Shown: piece after piece, positions 1 to 8,759 of the stretch
How the letters are laid out: each line of letters opens with the position of its first letter
Position numbering within the stretch: the stretch's first letter is position 1
Assembly: GCA_023389195.1 (NCBI GenBank)
Contig: JAEWET010000022.1
Span: 1-64,000, forward strand
Length of the DNA stretch: 64,000 nucleotides
Reading direction: 5' to 3'
DNA from: Aliihoeflea sp023389195
GTDB taxonomy: Bacteria > Pseudomonadota > Alphaproteobacteria > Rhizobiales > Rhizobiaceae
Position numbers and translations under genes: made by a program
The notes under the pieces: model-generated
Told to the model about the DNA's origin: nothing
Databases searched by the model: none
Seen by the model: only the letters and a program-made list of their open reading frames with translations

Positions 1-242
1 GCTACTGCGAGAGCTTCAACTCGAAGCTGCGCGACGAACTGCTCAATGGCGAGATCTTCTACAGCCTCGCCGAGGCGAAGGTCATCATCGAGGCGTGGCG
101 GCGCTACTACAACACGGAGCGGCCGCATTCATCGCTCGGATACAAACCACCGGCACCGCAGGCAATCGTTATGCCTGCGACACTACGCGGATCGGCTCCG
201 TCATCTGCCCAAGCGATAGCCGGACAGCCGATCATGAACTAA
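1..242 (+). CDS. IS3-family transposase, C-terminal part (5' end outside window)
   Basis: Reading from base 3 gives 79 codons ending in TAA at 240-242. The segment contains YCESFNSKLRDELLN and YYNTERPHSSLGY, the hallmark end of IS3-family OrfB transposases. The Glu of ESFN is the last acid of the DDE catalytic triad. The protein would cut and join the ends of its own element. Only the C-terminal end is visible, so I cannot tell whether the element is intact. It lies directly upstream of the pseudaminic acid operon, which fits an island acquired or rearranged by mobile DNA. Confidence 0.9.
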   Translation, partial: YCESFNSKLRDELLNGEIFYSLAEAKVIIEAWRRYYNTERPHSSLGYKPPAPQAIVMPATLRGSAPSSAQAIAGQPIMN

Positions 243-275
243 GACTGAAACCGGACCACCCAGTAGGGGCAGGCC
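1..275 (+). mobile_element. Right end of an IS3-family insertion sequence
   Basis: The transposase stop at 242 is followed by a short tail, 251-275, with GGACCACCCAGTAGGGGC. This resembles the terminal inverted repeat of rhizobial IS3-group elements. The left end is outside the window, so the repeat cannot be paired and the exact boundary is a guess. An 11-bp motif, AGGGGCAGGCC, occurs at 265-275 and again at 279-289, so the true end may be at either copy. Confidence 0.5.
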
Positions 276-377
276 AAAAGGGGCAGGCCGCCAGCTTGCT
301 CTTATTGCATTTAAGGTATCCCTGTGCCAAGAGCGGCGCGCTCCAAAAAAAAGCAAGACCGATCACGAGGTGCCTCG

Positions 378-1376
378 ATGCTTTCGAATTCGTCAATACT
401 GGTAACGGGGGGGACCGGGTCCTTTGGTCATACGTTCGTGCCGATGACTCTGGAGAAATATAATCCTCGTCGCTTGGTGATCTACTCCCGAGATGAAATG
501 AAGCAGTGGGAGATGGCAAAGCTTTACGGCGACGATCCGCGGGTGCGGTTTTTTATCGGCGACGTCAGAGACCAGTCGCGTTTGGAGCGAGCTCTTGATG
601 GCATCGATTTTGTCGTTCACGCCGCCGCAACCAAAATTGTTCCGACGGCCGAATACAATCCATTCGAGTGCATCAAGACCAACATTCTGGGAGCAATGAA
701 CCTGATTGATGCCTGCATCGATCGTAAAGTTCGCCGCGTCGTTGCGCTGTCCACGGATAAAGCTAGCAGCCCGTTGAATCTCTACGGGGCCACGAAGCTC
801 GCCTCGGACAAGCTTTTCACTGCGAGCAATTCATATGTCGGCTCGCAAGATACCGAGTTTTCGGTTGTGCGATATGGCAACGTGATGGGCTCGCGAGGGT
901 CGGTTATACCGCTATTCATGTCTCTCGCCGAGCATGGAGAGCTCCCGATTACTGATCCTAGGATGACCCGCTTCATGATCACTTTGGAGCAAGGCGTAGA
1001 GCTGGTGTGGCACGCGTTTGAAGACATGATCGGTGGAGAAATCTACGTCAAAAAAATTCCGTCGATGAACGTCGTCGATATCGCAGAAACAGTGGCTCCT
1101 GGTGCCTTGCATCGCCATATTGGCATCCGTCCGGGAGAGAAACTGCACGAGCAGATGATCGGTGAAGAGGATGTGCCTTATACGTACGAGTACGATGGCC
1201 ATTACAAAATTCTACCCGCAATCAATGATTGGTTCAAAGACCCAAATCGCATCAAAAACGGCACAAAGGTCGCAGCAGATTTCGTTTATCGCTCAGACAT
1301 CAATAGAGAGTGGATGCAGCGTTCCGAACTAAGCTCCTGGATCGAAACAAATAGAGGGAAGATTGGAAAAATTTGA
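378..1376 (+). CDS. pseB: UDP-N-acetylglucosamine 4,6-dehydratase (inverting), PseB
   Basis: This 332-residue SDR enzyme catalyses the first step of CMP-pseudaminic acid synthesis. It converts UDP-GlcNAc to UDP-2-acetamido-2,6-dideoxy-beta-L-arabino-hexos-4-ulose by dehydration with C5 inversion. The Rossmann motif TGGTGSFG is at residues 10-17. STDKA (D127, K128) and YGATK (Y136, K140) form the catalytic set. The phrase EYNPFECIKTN is typical of PseB. ATG 378 is preferred over an in-frame ATG at 324 because homologues begin a few residues before the glycine motif. It is first in an operon whose genes all overlap, and it overlaps pseC by 14 bp. Cytoplasmic. The paralogous membrane dehydratase at 13372-15327 has Met in place of the catalytic Tyr. 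Confidence 0.93.
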   Translation: MLSNSSILVTGGTGSFGHTFVPMTLEKYNPRRLVIYSRDEMKQWEMAKLYGDDPRVRFFIGDVRDQSRLERALDGIDFVVHAAATKIVPTAEYNPFECIKTNILGAMNLIDACIDRKVRRVVALSTDKASSPLNLYGATKLASDKLFTASNSYVGSQDTEFSVVRYGNVMGSRGSVIPLFMSLAEHGELPITDPRMTRFMITLEQGVELVWHAFEDMIGGEIYVKKIPSMNVVDIAETVAPGALHRHIGIRPGEKLHEQMIGEEDVPYTYEYDGHYKILPAINDWFKDPNRIKNGTKVAADFVYRSDINREWMQRSELSSWIETNRGKIGKI

Positions 1377-2538
1377 AAAACCAATCCCTTACGGCCGGCA
1401 GTCGATCAGCAAAGCGGACATCGAAGCGGTTGTTGATGTGCTTCGATCCGATTTCCTTACACAGGGTCCAGCCGTTCCTCGGTTCGAAAGAGCGGTTGCC
1501 GAGCGTGTAGGTGCGGCATACGCCGTCGCTTCTAACAGCGCCACATCATCCCTCCATCTTGCCTGTTTGGCGCTTGGCGTGCAGCCTGGAGATTTGGTTT
1601 GGACCTCGCCGATCACGTTCGTGGCCAGCGCCAATTGCGCCCGCTATTGCGGTGCGGACGTAGACTTTGTCGATATAGACCCTCGATCCTGCAACATGAG
1701 CGCGGAACGGCTGGCTGAAAAACTGGCGCAGGGAGAAGCGACAGGCCGGCTTCCGAAGGTCGTGATTCCGGTCCATCTCGCGGGCCATCCGTCCGACATG
1801 CGCGCTATATATGAGCTAAGCCAGCGATACGGTTTTGCAATCATCGAAGATGCGTCGCATGCCATCGGCGGCCGTTATCGTAATGCCAAAGTTGGAAGCT
1901 GCGCGTATTCCGACATTACGGTCTTCAGCTTCCATCCCGTCAAGGTGATAACGACGGGCGAAGGGGGCATGGCGCTCACCAACGACCCCACGCTGGCACG
2001 GCGCATCTCAAGCCTCAACAGCCACGGGATCACGCGAGAAGCGTTAGAGATGACCCGTCCCGCCGACGGTCCGTGGTACTATGAGCAGCTAGAGCTCGGA
2101 TACAATTACCGCATGACAGATATTCAAGCTGCGCTCGGGCTCAGCCAGCTTGATCGTCTAGATGACTTTGTTGCTCGGCGCCACGATGTGGCAAAGCGCT
2201 ATGATGAGCTTTTGAGGGACCTACCGGTTGTCACGCCTTGGCGCGATGATAATGACTATTCTGGTTTCCATCTCTACATCGTAAAGCTTCGTGATATGTC
2301 GAATGGATACCACAAAAGAGTTTTTGAGCACCTGCGCTCACGCGGGATTTTAGTCAATCTTCACTACATTCCCGTCTATCGCCAGCCCGATTTCGCACGC
2401 TTCGGGATCGATCCCGCTGATTTTCCCGCAGCCGAGGCTTACTACGCAAGCGCAATGAGTTTGCCCCTTTATCCTGCCCTGACGGAGCGCGATCAAGATC
2501 GGGTCGTAGAGGCTCTGTGCGAGGCCACTGCGATATGA
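1363..2538 (+). CDS. pseC: UDP-4-amino-4,6-dideoxy-N-acetyl-beta-L-altrosamine transaminase, PseC
   Basis: This 391-residue PLP enzyme of the DegT/DnrJ/EryC1 (type I sugar aminotransferase) family aminates the C4 keto group of the PseB product using glutamate. Sequence support: EDASHA (D163, contacts the PLP ring nitrogen), FSFHPVK with K194 as the Schiff-base lysine, and EGGM following. It starts at TTG 1363, which has AGAGGGA just upstream. The first in-frame ATG is far inside the conserved fold, so the TTG is credible. It overlaps pseB by 14 bp and pseF by 4 bp (ATGA), suggesting coupled translation. Length is normal for PseC. Confidence 0.93.
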   Translation: MEKFEKPIPYGRQSISKADIEAVVDVLRSDFLTQGPAVPRFERAVAERVGAAYAVASNSATSSLHLACLALGVQPGDLVWTSPITFVASANCARYCGADVDFVDIDPRSCNMSAERLAEKLAQGEATGRLPKVVIPVHLAGHPSDMRAIYELSQRYGFAIIEDASHAIGGRYRNAKVGSCAYSDITVFSFHPVKVITTGEGGMALTNDPTLARRISSLNSHGITREALEMTRPADGPWYYEQLELGYNYRMTDIQAALGLSQLDRLDDFVARRHDVAKRYDELLRDLPVVTPWRDDNDYSGFHLYIVKLRDMSNGYHKRVFEHLRSRGILVNLHYIPVYRQPDFARFGIDPADFPAAEAYYASAMSLPLYPALTERDQDRVVEALCEATAI

Positions 2539-3236
2539 GCACCTTGGCGATCATCCCTGCCCGAGGGGGTAGCAAGCGCATACCGCGAAAGAACATAAAG
2601 CTCTTCCACGGGCGCGCAATGATCGGCTATGCGATTTCTGCGGCGCAGTTGTCTGGCATCTTCGACAGAATTGTCGTTTCTAGTGATGATGATGAAATCC
2701 TTGCGGTCGCTGTTGAGCATGGCGCACAGCCGTTGACCCGTCCCGCTGAACTGGCCGACGACCACACTGCCACAGTGCCAGTCATCGCACACGCGATTGA
2801 CGCTGCCGAGCGCGCTTTGAATTTCACGGCTCGTTCGGTCTGCTGTATATATCCTGCGGTCCCGTTCCTGCGTCCTCAGGATTTGCAGGAGGCAAACATG
2901 CTGAGCGGAAAGAACGGAGCTCACTACGTCTTTCCTGTGGTGGCTTTTCCATCGCCGGTCGAACGTGCGCTGCATCTAGGTGAAAACGGTGTTTTGCGAC
3001 CCCTCTTTCCGCAGAACGCCATAGCGCGAACGCAGGACCTGCGAGATGCATATTACGATGCCGGGGAGTTTTACTGGGGCTCCCGCGAACTCTGGCTATC
3101 GCAACAGTCCGTTCATGCAAACGGCATCGGCATGCCGATCCCGTCGTGGCGTGCTGTAGATATCGACACCACGGAGGACTGGGAGAGAGCCGAATTGCTT
3201 TACGAAGCGCTGGGTAATCGGACCGGCGCAAGATGA
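2535..3236 (+). CDS. pseF: Pseudaminic acid cytidylyltransferase, PseF
   Basis: This 233-residue member of the CMP-NeuAc synthetase family activates pseudaminic acid with CTP to CMP-Pse, the donor used by glycosyltransferases. The N-terminal IIPARGGSKRIPRKN is the classic CTP-binding loop. VVSSDDDEIL, YPAVPFL and VDIDTTEDW are further family motifs; the last Asp residues bind metal. The start is ATG 2535, overlapping the pseC stop as ATGA. An upstream GTG at 2517 would put it deep in pseC. The stop overlaps the next start by 4 bp. It occupies the position of rkpN in the rhizobial rkpLMNOPQ order. Confidence 0.92.
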   Translation: MSTLAIIPARGGSKRIPRKNIKLFHGRAMIGYAISAAQLSGIFDRIVVSSDDDEILAVAVEHGAQPLTRPAELADDHTATVPVIAHAIDAAERALNFTARSVCCIYPAVPFLRPQDLQEANMLSGKNGAHYVFPVVAFPSPVERALHLGENGVLRPLFPQNAIARTQDLRDAYYDAGEFYWGSRELWLSQQSVHANGIGMPIPSWRAVDIDTTEDWERAELLYEALGNRTGAR

Positions 3237-4753
3237 GCGTCTGCATCCGAGTGGACTCTTCGCTGCAGATCGGAACCGGTCACTTGGTCCGCTGTCGCTC
3301 GCTCGCCAGAGAAATCGTCCGACGCGGCACCAAAGTTCTGTTCGTCTGCAGAGAGCTTCCAGGCCACCAAATGAACTTGCTTCAAAGCGAAGGCTTTGAG
3401 GTCCGCGTTCTGGCCGAAGAGGATCTAAGCTCGGCGGCGGACGAAGTCCGGGACGCACAGGATACGTTAGATGCCATTGCGGGCGAGGATGTCGAGCATA
3501 TCGTGGTCGACCATTACAGGCTTGGCACAGCTTGGGAAGTTCGTGTCCGACAACATGCTTCAAAACTGATTGTCATCGACGATTTGGCGGACAGACCTCA
3601 CGACTGCGATATCTTGGTGGATCAGAATTTCTTCAGCGATCCTTCGAAACGCTATCGCTCGTTGGTGCCGCAAGAAGCAAAGCTGCTGCTAGGTCCGGCC
3701 TATGCAATCGTCGACCGATCCTACATCGAGCTCGAGCCACGGGTGCGCACGACCGTCGAGCGCGTATTGGTCTTTTTTGGAGGCGCGGACAACGACAATG
3801 CGACGGCGATTGCGCTCGAGGCATTATCGACGCCGGAACTGGAGACCTTGCCCCTAGATGTCGTAGTCGGCGCCTCAAATCCCCACCGAGCATCGATCGA
3901 AAAACAAGTCGCTGGCCGCGGCAATGCCCAGCTTCATGTTCAACTACCGACCCTTTCGTCGGTCATAGGCGGCTCGGACCTCGCAATCGGTGCCGGAGGT
4001 TCAACGACCTGGGAAAGGTTGCGTTCTGGGCTGCCTTCGATCGTAGTCAGTATCGCAGACAACCAGACGGAGATTAGTCAGGAACTCGCGCATGCCGGTC
4101 TGATCGATTACGCCGGTGACTTGGCAACCATAGAACCTGGCGAGTTGGCGACTCGGGTTACCGCCCTGAAGCATGACCTGACCCGGCTGAAAGCGATGTC
4201 GGAGAACTGCCAAGTTCTTGTGGATGGTTTCGGCGCTGCGCGCGTAGCAGAGGCTTTCCTGCCGACCGACTATCGTGATCTAAGAATGCGACTTGCCAAA
4301 CTCACCGACGCGGCAATCTATTTTCGATGGGCAAACGACGCGACGACGCGCCAACATTCATTGGCAAGCGAAGCTATTCCTTGGGAAAGCCACATTGCTT
4401 GGTTTTCACAACGGATCGCAAGCGATCGGTGCCTAATGCTTCTACTGTTGACCGGCTCTGGCCTGCCAGCAGGACAAATTCGCTTCGATCTCAGCGCGGG
4501 CGGGATTTATCGATTGAGCTACTCGCTCGACTCCGTTGTGCGTGGCCGTGGCTTAGCCAAACACCTCGTAGCTATGGGGATTAAGCAGCTGGCGCATCGT
4601 GGAAATGTCGAAATTCTGGCGGAGGTGAAGCAAGCGAACCGGGCGTCAATCCGAGTGTTCGAGGAACTGGGCTTTAGACTCGAAACCAATCTGCACGAAC
4701 TGCGAACCTACCGAACTTCAACAGCTTCAAAAGGCATGCAACAGGATGATTAG
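3233..4753 (+). CDS. pseG: Fused PseG hydrolase and PseH N-acetyltransferase
   Basis: This 506-residue protein joins two pathway steps. Residues 1-345 are PseG, a GT-B-like UDP-sugar hydrolase that removes UDP from UDP-2,4-diacetamido-2,4,6-trideoxy-L-altrose. GTGHLVRC places the catalytic His at position 17, and GAGGSTTWE (253-261) is the nucleotide-binding loop. Residues 350-495 are a GNAT fold with the acetyl-CoA loop RGRGLAKHL (437-445) and the terminal ASIRVFEELGF, matching PseH, which N-acetylates C4. These activities are commonly separate genes; no separate PseH is present, so the fusion completes the pathway. PseH acts before PseG, so the fusion may pass substrate directly, which is inference. 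It overlaps pseF by 4 bp and pseI by 8 bp. Confidence 0.9.
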   Translation: MSVCIRVDSSLQIGTGHLVRCRSLAREIVRRGTKVLFVCRELPGHQMNLLQSEGFEVRVLAEEDLSSAADEVRDAQDTLDAIAGEDVEHIVVDHYRLGTAWEVRVRQHASKLIVIDDLADRPHDCDILVDQNFFSDPSKRYRSLVPQEAKLLLGPAYAIVDRSYIELEPRVRTTVERVLVFFGGADNDNATAIALEALSTPELETLPLDVVVGASNPHRASIEKQVAGRGNAQLHVQLPTLSSVIGGSDLAIGAGGSTTWERLRSGLPSIVVSIADNQTEISQELAHAGLIDYAGDLATIEPGELATRVTALKHDLTRLKAMSENCQVLVDGFGAARVAEAFLPTDYRDLRMRLAKLTDAAIYFRWANDATTRQHSLASEAIPWESHIAWFSQRIASDRCLMLLLLTGSGLPAGQIRFDLSAGGIYRLSYSLDSVVRGRGLAKHLVAMGIKQLAHRGNVEILAEVKQANRASIRVFEELGFRLETNLHELRTYRTSTASKGMQQDD

Positions 4754-5816
4754 GATCGGGAATCACTCCATCGGTCGAGAGCACCCTCCGTTCATCATTG
4801 CCGAGATGTCCGGCAACCACAATCAGTCGCTCGAGCGGGCGCTGCAGATTGTCGATGCCGCGGCAGCGACCGGCGCTCATGCCGTCAAATTGCAAACCTA
4901 CACACCAGATACGATGACCATTGATCTGGAGGAAGGCGATTTCTTCATCGCTGACCCCAAAAGTCTCTGGGCGGGACGGTCTCTCTACAACCTTTACCAA
5001 GAAGCCCACACCCCATGGGATTGGCAGCGACAGATTTTTCGACGGGCAGCGGACCATGGCATAGTGTGCCTGAGTACGCCATTTGATGCCACGGCAGTCG
5101 ACTTCTTGGAAGAGTTGGATGCGCCCTGCTACAAGATCGCGTCCTTCGAAAACACGGACCTTCCGCTCATCCGACGTGTTGCAGCCACTGGGAAGCCCCT
5201 GATCATTTCAACTGGTATGGCTACCGTTTCCGAGATAGATGAAACGGTGCGCGCGGCGCGCGAAGCCGGCGCGCAATCAATCGTTCTGCTGCAGTGCACG
5301 AGTACCTACCCTGCAACACCGGAAAATTCTAACCTGCTGACGATCCCGCACATGCGAGATCTCTTCGGAACTGAAGTTGGCCTTTCCGACCATACCCTGG
5401 GCGTAGGAGTATCTGTGGCTAGTGTTGCGCTTGGAGCGACCCTGATCGAAAAGCACTTCACACTGGATCGATCTGAGGGAGGCGTGGACAGCACTTTTTC
5501 TATGGAGCCAGCCGAGATGTCGCAGCTTGTAACTGAGACCAAGCGCGCATGGCAGGCACTTGGAAACATTACGTATGGTCCAAGCGAGGCCGAGCGGAAG
5601 TCGCTTCAGTTTCGCAGAACGCTGTATGTGGTCGAGGACGTTGCTCCGGGCGAAACGCTCAGTAGCCAGAACGTTCGCGCTATTCGGCCGGGCAGTGGAC
5701 TTCCGCCAAAATGCTTGGACGTGGTTTTGGGCCAGAAACTACCAGCAGGGGCGAAACGTGGAACTCCACTGTCTTGGGATCTGTTCAAGGATTCTCTGGC
5801 AAGTGGCAACGAATGA
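4746..5816 (+). CDS. pseI: Pseudaminic acid synthase, PseI
   Basis: This 356-residue NeuB-family enzyme condenses 6-deoxy-AltdiNAc with phosphoenolpyruvate to make pseudaminic acid. Family motifs are FIIAEMSGNHNQS near the N-terminus, KLQTYTPDTMT, the barrel strands KIASFE and LIISTGMA, and VGLSDHT. The C-terminal 70 residues form a SAF antifreeze-like domain (FRRTLYVVEDVAPGE, RPGSGLPP). PseI is preferred over NeuB (sialic acid) because of the PseBCFGH neighbours and the YTPDTMT signature. The start overlaps the previous gene by 8 bp and the stop forms ATGA with the next start. Confidence 0.92.
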   Translation: MIRIGNHSIGREHPPFIIAEMSGNHNQSLERALQIVDAAAATGAHAVKLQTYTPDTMTIDLEEGDFFIADPKSLWAGRSLYNLYQEAHTPWDWQRQIFRRAADHGIVCLSTPFDATAVDFLEELDAPCYKIASFENTDLPLIRRVAATGKPLIISTGMATVSEIDETVRAAREAGAQSIVLLQCTSTYPATPENSNLLTIPHMRDLFGTEVGLSDHTLGVGVSVASVALGATLIEKHFTLDRSEGGVDSTFSMEPAEMSQLVTETKRAWQALGNITYGPSEAERKSLQFRRTLYVVEDVAPGETLSSQNVRAIRPGSGLPPKCLDVVLGQKLPAGAKRGTPLSWDLFKDSLASGNE

Positions 5817-8752
5817 GTTCTGCGTTCATCAGCGGCTGCGAACGCGCCATCTGGATCACTTCCAAAAGCGAGAGCTTCCGCAATGTCGTCGAATCAAAAG
5901 TCGGGCCTGACCTTCGCGCAATCGCCGCACGTCCTGATGAGAAAACCAGGGCCAAGGCATTCAGACGTCAACTGAAACAACGCCTGTCTAGATTAACACT
6001 TTATAAGACAGAACCTGCCGACATTGTCTATTTTGGTAAAACTATAAATAATAGGAAAGAATTTAACTTTCTCGCAAATCTCTTGGACGAGTTTGAAGTG
6101 CAATGCACGCATCGCATGTTTCTCGACGATTTCTCATCTTCGAAAAGCAGTTGCAAATTATACTCGTCACTCGCCAATGAGATCATCGAAGAGGCCGGAA
6201 ATTTCGCGGCACGAGAAGGGATCGGGAGCGCACATCTTTGGCAACTTCTTCAGTATGCGGCCACCTTTCTTAACATTCGTGCATCATACGAAATTGCTAA
6301 AGACAGTTTGCCGCGGATTGGAGTCGTTGCAAACGATCACTCTCCGTCGCAGGTCGCATTTAAGGCTGTAATGGATGAGTTCAACGTACCGGTTGTCTAC
6401 CTCCAGCACGCGGAAATCTCTAAATCTTTCCCGCCCTTAGAATACTTTATAAGCATACTCCGAAACGAAATTTCACAGGAAACCTATGTCCAAGCTGGTC
6501 AGGTGGAGGGTAGCGTTTTTATTCTCGCTCGGCAGCCGATGGGCAGTCGCTTCAGCGAAGTTCCAGACGCGCTTCTCGCGCAATCAACGCACGCCATTGT
6601 GGGCATCTACCCGACGTCGCGCTTTGATCCTCAGAAGGTTAGCGCGGCGGCCCAAGCCCTAGCCGGAAATCCGTCTGTTGACGATTTCTTCGTCAAGCTG
6701 CATCCCAATAGTGGCACCAAAGTCGACGACGAACTTAGTGCTAGACTTCGGGTCCGCGCCGATATTCCTACAACTCAGCACATCGCACTGGTAGGGAATT
6801 CGTCGGTGGCCACTGATTTGCTGGCACGGGGCATCCCGGTGTTTCAGCTGTTCGAGCTAGATGAAATTCAGCCGGACTATTATGGCTTTGTCTCGTCAGG
6901 TATCACGCCGGAAACCTCATTCAAGGCGATTGCTGACGGCCCTTTCTGGTCGAACGCGTTTTATGACCGCACATGGCTGATCCGATCTGCGAAGTTCGAT
7001 CCGGCGGTTGCTGGAGGCCAGGAAGAGGCGCGACGCGCTGTCGCCGACGCGATAGCCGGGCAAATCGCAAAACTCCGACCTGCAACACCATCAAGTAGGC
7101 TCCAACCGCCTAGGACGGTCAAGTCCCCATCCCGCTCCACACTAAATCGCGTGGTGGTGAAAACTATTGAGCCTATTGTTCGAAAGGTGTCAGCACGATT
7201 CCCGCGTGAAATGAACCGCCTAGCGCTGATCATATCAGAGGCCTTAAAAGGCCAAGCGCGCGCTTCAAACTCATCAGCGGAGGCATCGCCCATTTCGACG
7301 CTCATGAATGAAGCGAGTGACCGGCTCGCACTCGCTAGAACGTTGTTGGAGACTGCGACAAACGCCGACGTTCCCATAAATTTGGCGCGCTGGTTCGAAG
7401 CGAGTTGGGCCGCTCGAGATTCTCAAGCATTTGATCTGGTTCGAAGCGTCGCAGAAAACATTTCGACCGAAAAACATTTGTGGCTGCGGCTGATCGCACA
7501 TGAAACAATGGCTATGCCGTTGTCAGCGCAGGCCGCATCCAATCTCATCCAGGAGCTCGATGAGATAGAAAGTCCAAATGTTAGAAAAATATATGAAAAA
7601 TTGGCAATGCGTGTCCTCATTCGCAATGACCATCTCGGACAGTTTTCCAGGCTTATCGACCAATCGCCTGTGCACAGCCTCGGCTCTCTTGGCGGCAACC
7701 TTAAATTGCAGGTCGCCAAGCAGTTGTTCAATAACGATCGACACACCGACGATCGGCTCAAACATGAGTTTCTGAAGGGTCTGAGCGCTTACGAGCGCAT
7801 GAAGCTCGATGCCAGTGGACTGTCAGAGACCGCGGCAAATGTGAGCCACAAGACCCTGGAAGCAAACTTCATTTCGCTAACGCACCCCCAACTATCTCGA
7901 GAGTTTTCCCGAAGCATCGTGCCGGCGTATAGCGCTCTGCGCTCCAAGATGAAATATATGGATGTCCGGACGGACAGTAGCCAGCGCAACCTGCTGGCGA
8001 GCACCATAGCGGACGCTGTGAGAAGGCATCGGCCGTTTTCTCTGATACGCATGGGGGATGGGGAAGCTTATCTGGTCCCCGAGGATGTCGGTCCATTTAC
8101 GGCGTCAGACCGACGAATGCGCGAGCGCCACTGGTGGAACTGCGAGTTATCTGATGATCTCAGCCGCGATCTGCGCACAAGAGCTCTAGACGCGTTGCGC
8201 TCAGCCGACATTGTCGGCATTCCAAGCATTCATCGGTTCTTTCGGGACTATTCTGATAATTCGCGACAGCTGTTTGCAAGTACGGCAAATCGGGGCATCG
8301 CAACGTCAGTTCTAGGTGCTGCGTCCATTCTCTCCGACACGGTAGCGCTTACTGAAGATAGGGTTCACCATCTCGTTTTTGACTCGGCATCACTCCTGAC
8401 CTTGCTGCCAGTGGCGAAGCGTGTGGTGATCGTGTCGAGCATCCGTGCCGAAATTCTCAAGGAAAGTCTCGGACCATATTGCCGGTCACTCGACGTGGTG
8501 CAAATCCCGACGCATGCCAAAACGAAGCACAATCCAGCATTCGTAAGTTGGGATGAACCGCTACCATTCGTGATTGGAAATGTTGACTCGCAGCTACGCG
8601 CGCTCGTGGAGCCAGGAGATTTGGTGCTGGTTAGTGCGGGCATTGCCGGCAAGTCTCTCATTGCTACTGCAAAGAAAATGAAGGCGATCGGGCTGGACCT
8701 GGGCGGCCAGTTGGAGCCACTCGTAGGCATTCCAAGCGGAGGAATTTTCTAG
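5813..8752 (+). CDS. Two-module glycosyltransferase: HP-motif GT-B-like module plus C-terminal GT-D module
   Basis: This 979-residue protein is last in the pse operon. The start ATG 5813 overlaps the pseI stop as ATGA; an upstream TTG at 5711 would lie within pseI. Residues 1-420 look like a GT-B-type transferase, with KLHPNSG (His297-Pro298) and VGNSSVATDLLARGIPVF (from 327). Those resemble the HP and Ser motifs of sialyl- and Kdo-transferases such as GT38 and GT52. Residues 450-700 are helical with no recognised fold. Residues 715-979 contain SLIRMGDGE (Asp749, Glu751), the DxE motif of GT-D fold (DUF1792) glycosyltransferases. I infer that the first module transfers pseudaminic acid from CMP-Pse and the second adds or extends a neighbouring sugar. 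No TM helix or signal is evident, so it should be cytoplasmic. The DNA is unusually A/T-rich, with 18 G+C of 60 at 6001-6060. Function is not proven. Confidence 0.75.
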   Translation: MSSAFISGCERAIWITSKSESFRNVVESKVGPDLRAIAARPDEKTRAKAFRRQLKQRLSRLTLYKTEPADIVYFGKTINNRKEFNFLANLLDEFEVQCTHRMFLDDFSSSKSSCKLYSSLANEIIEEAGNFAAREGIGSAHLWQLLQYAATFLNIRASYEIAKDSLPRIGVVANDHSPSQVAFKAVMDEFNVPVVYLQHAEISKSFPPLEYFISILRNEISQETYVQAGQVEGSVFILARQPMGSRFSEVPDALLAQSTHAIVGIYPTSRFDPQKVSAAAQALAGNPSVDDFFVKLHPNSGTKVDDELSARLRVRADIPTTQHIALVGNSSVATDLLARGIPVFQLFELDEIQPDYYGFVSSGITPETSFKAIADGPFWSNAFYDRTWLIRSAKFDPAVAGGQEEARRAVADAIAGQIAKLRPATPSSRLQPPRTVKSPSRSTLNRVVVKTIEPIVRKVSARFPREMNRLALIISEALKGQARASNSSAEASPISTLMNEASDRLALARTLLETATNADVPINLARWFEASWAARDSQAFDLVRSVAENISTEKHLWLRLIAHETMAMPLSAQAASNLIQELDEIESPNVRKIYEKLAMRVLIRNDHLGQFSRLIDQSPVHSLGSLGGNLKLQVAKQLFNNDRHTDDRLKHEFLKGLSAYERMKLDASGLSETAANVSHKTLEANFISLTHPQLSREFSRSIVPAYSALRSKMKYMDVRTDSSQRNLLASTIADAVRRHRPFSLIRMGDGEAYLVPEDVGPFTASDRRMRERHWWNCELSDDLSRDLRTRALDALRSADIVGIPSIHRFFRDYSDNSRQLFASTANRGIATSVLGAASILSDTVALTEDRVHHLVFDSASLLTLLPVAKRVVIVSSIRAEILKESLGPYCRSLDVVQIPTHAKTKHNPAFVSWDEPLPFVIGNVDSQLRALVEPGDLVLVSAGIAGKSLIATAKKMKAIGLDLGGQLEPLVGIPSGGIF

Positions 8753-8759
8753 GGCCCTT

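Noticed and set aside
4746..5816. Sialic (NeuB) or legionaminic acid synthase instead of PseI
   Set aside because: The neighbouring PseB, PseC and PseG/H enzymes define the pseudaminic route, and the sequence motifs fit PseI.
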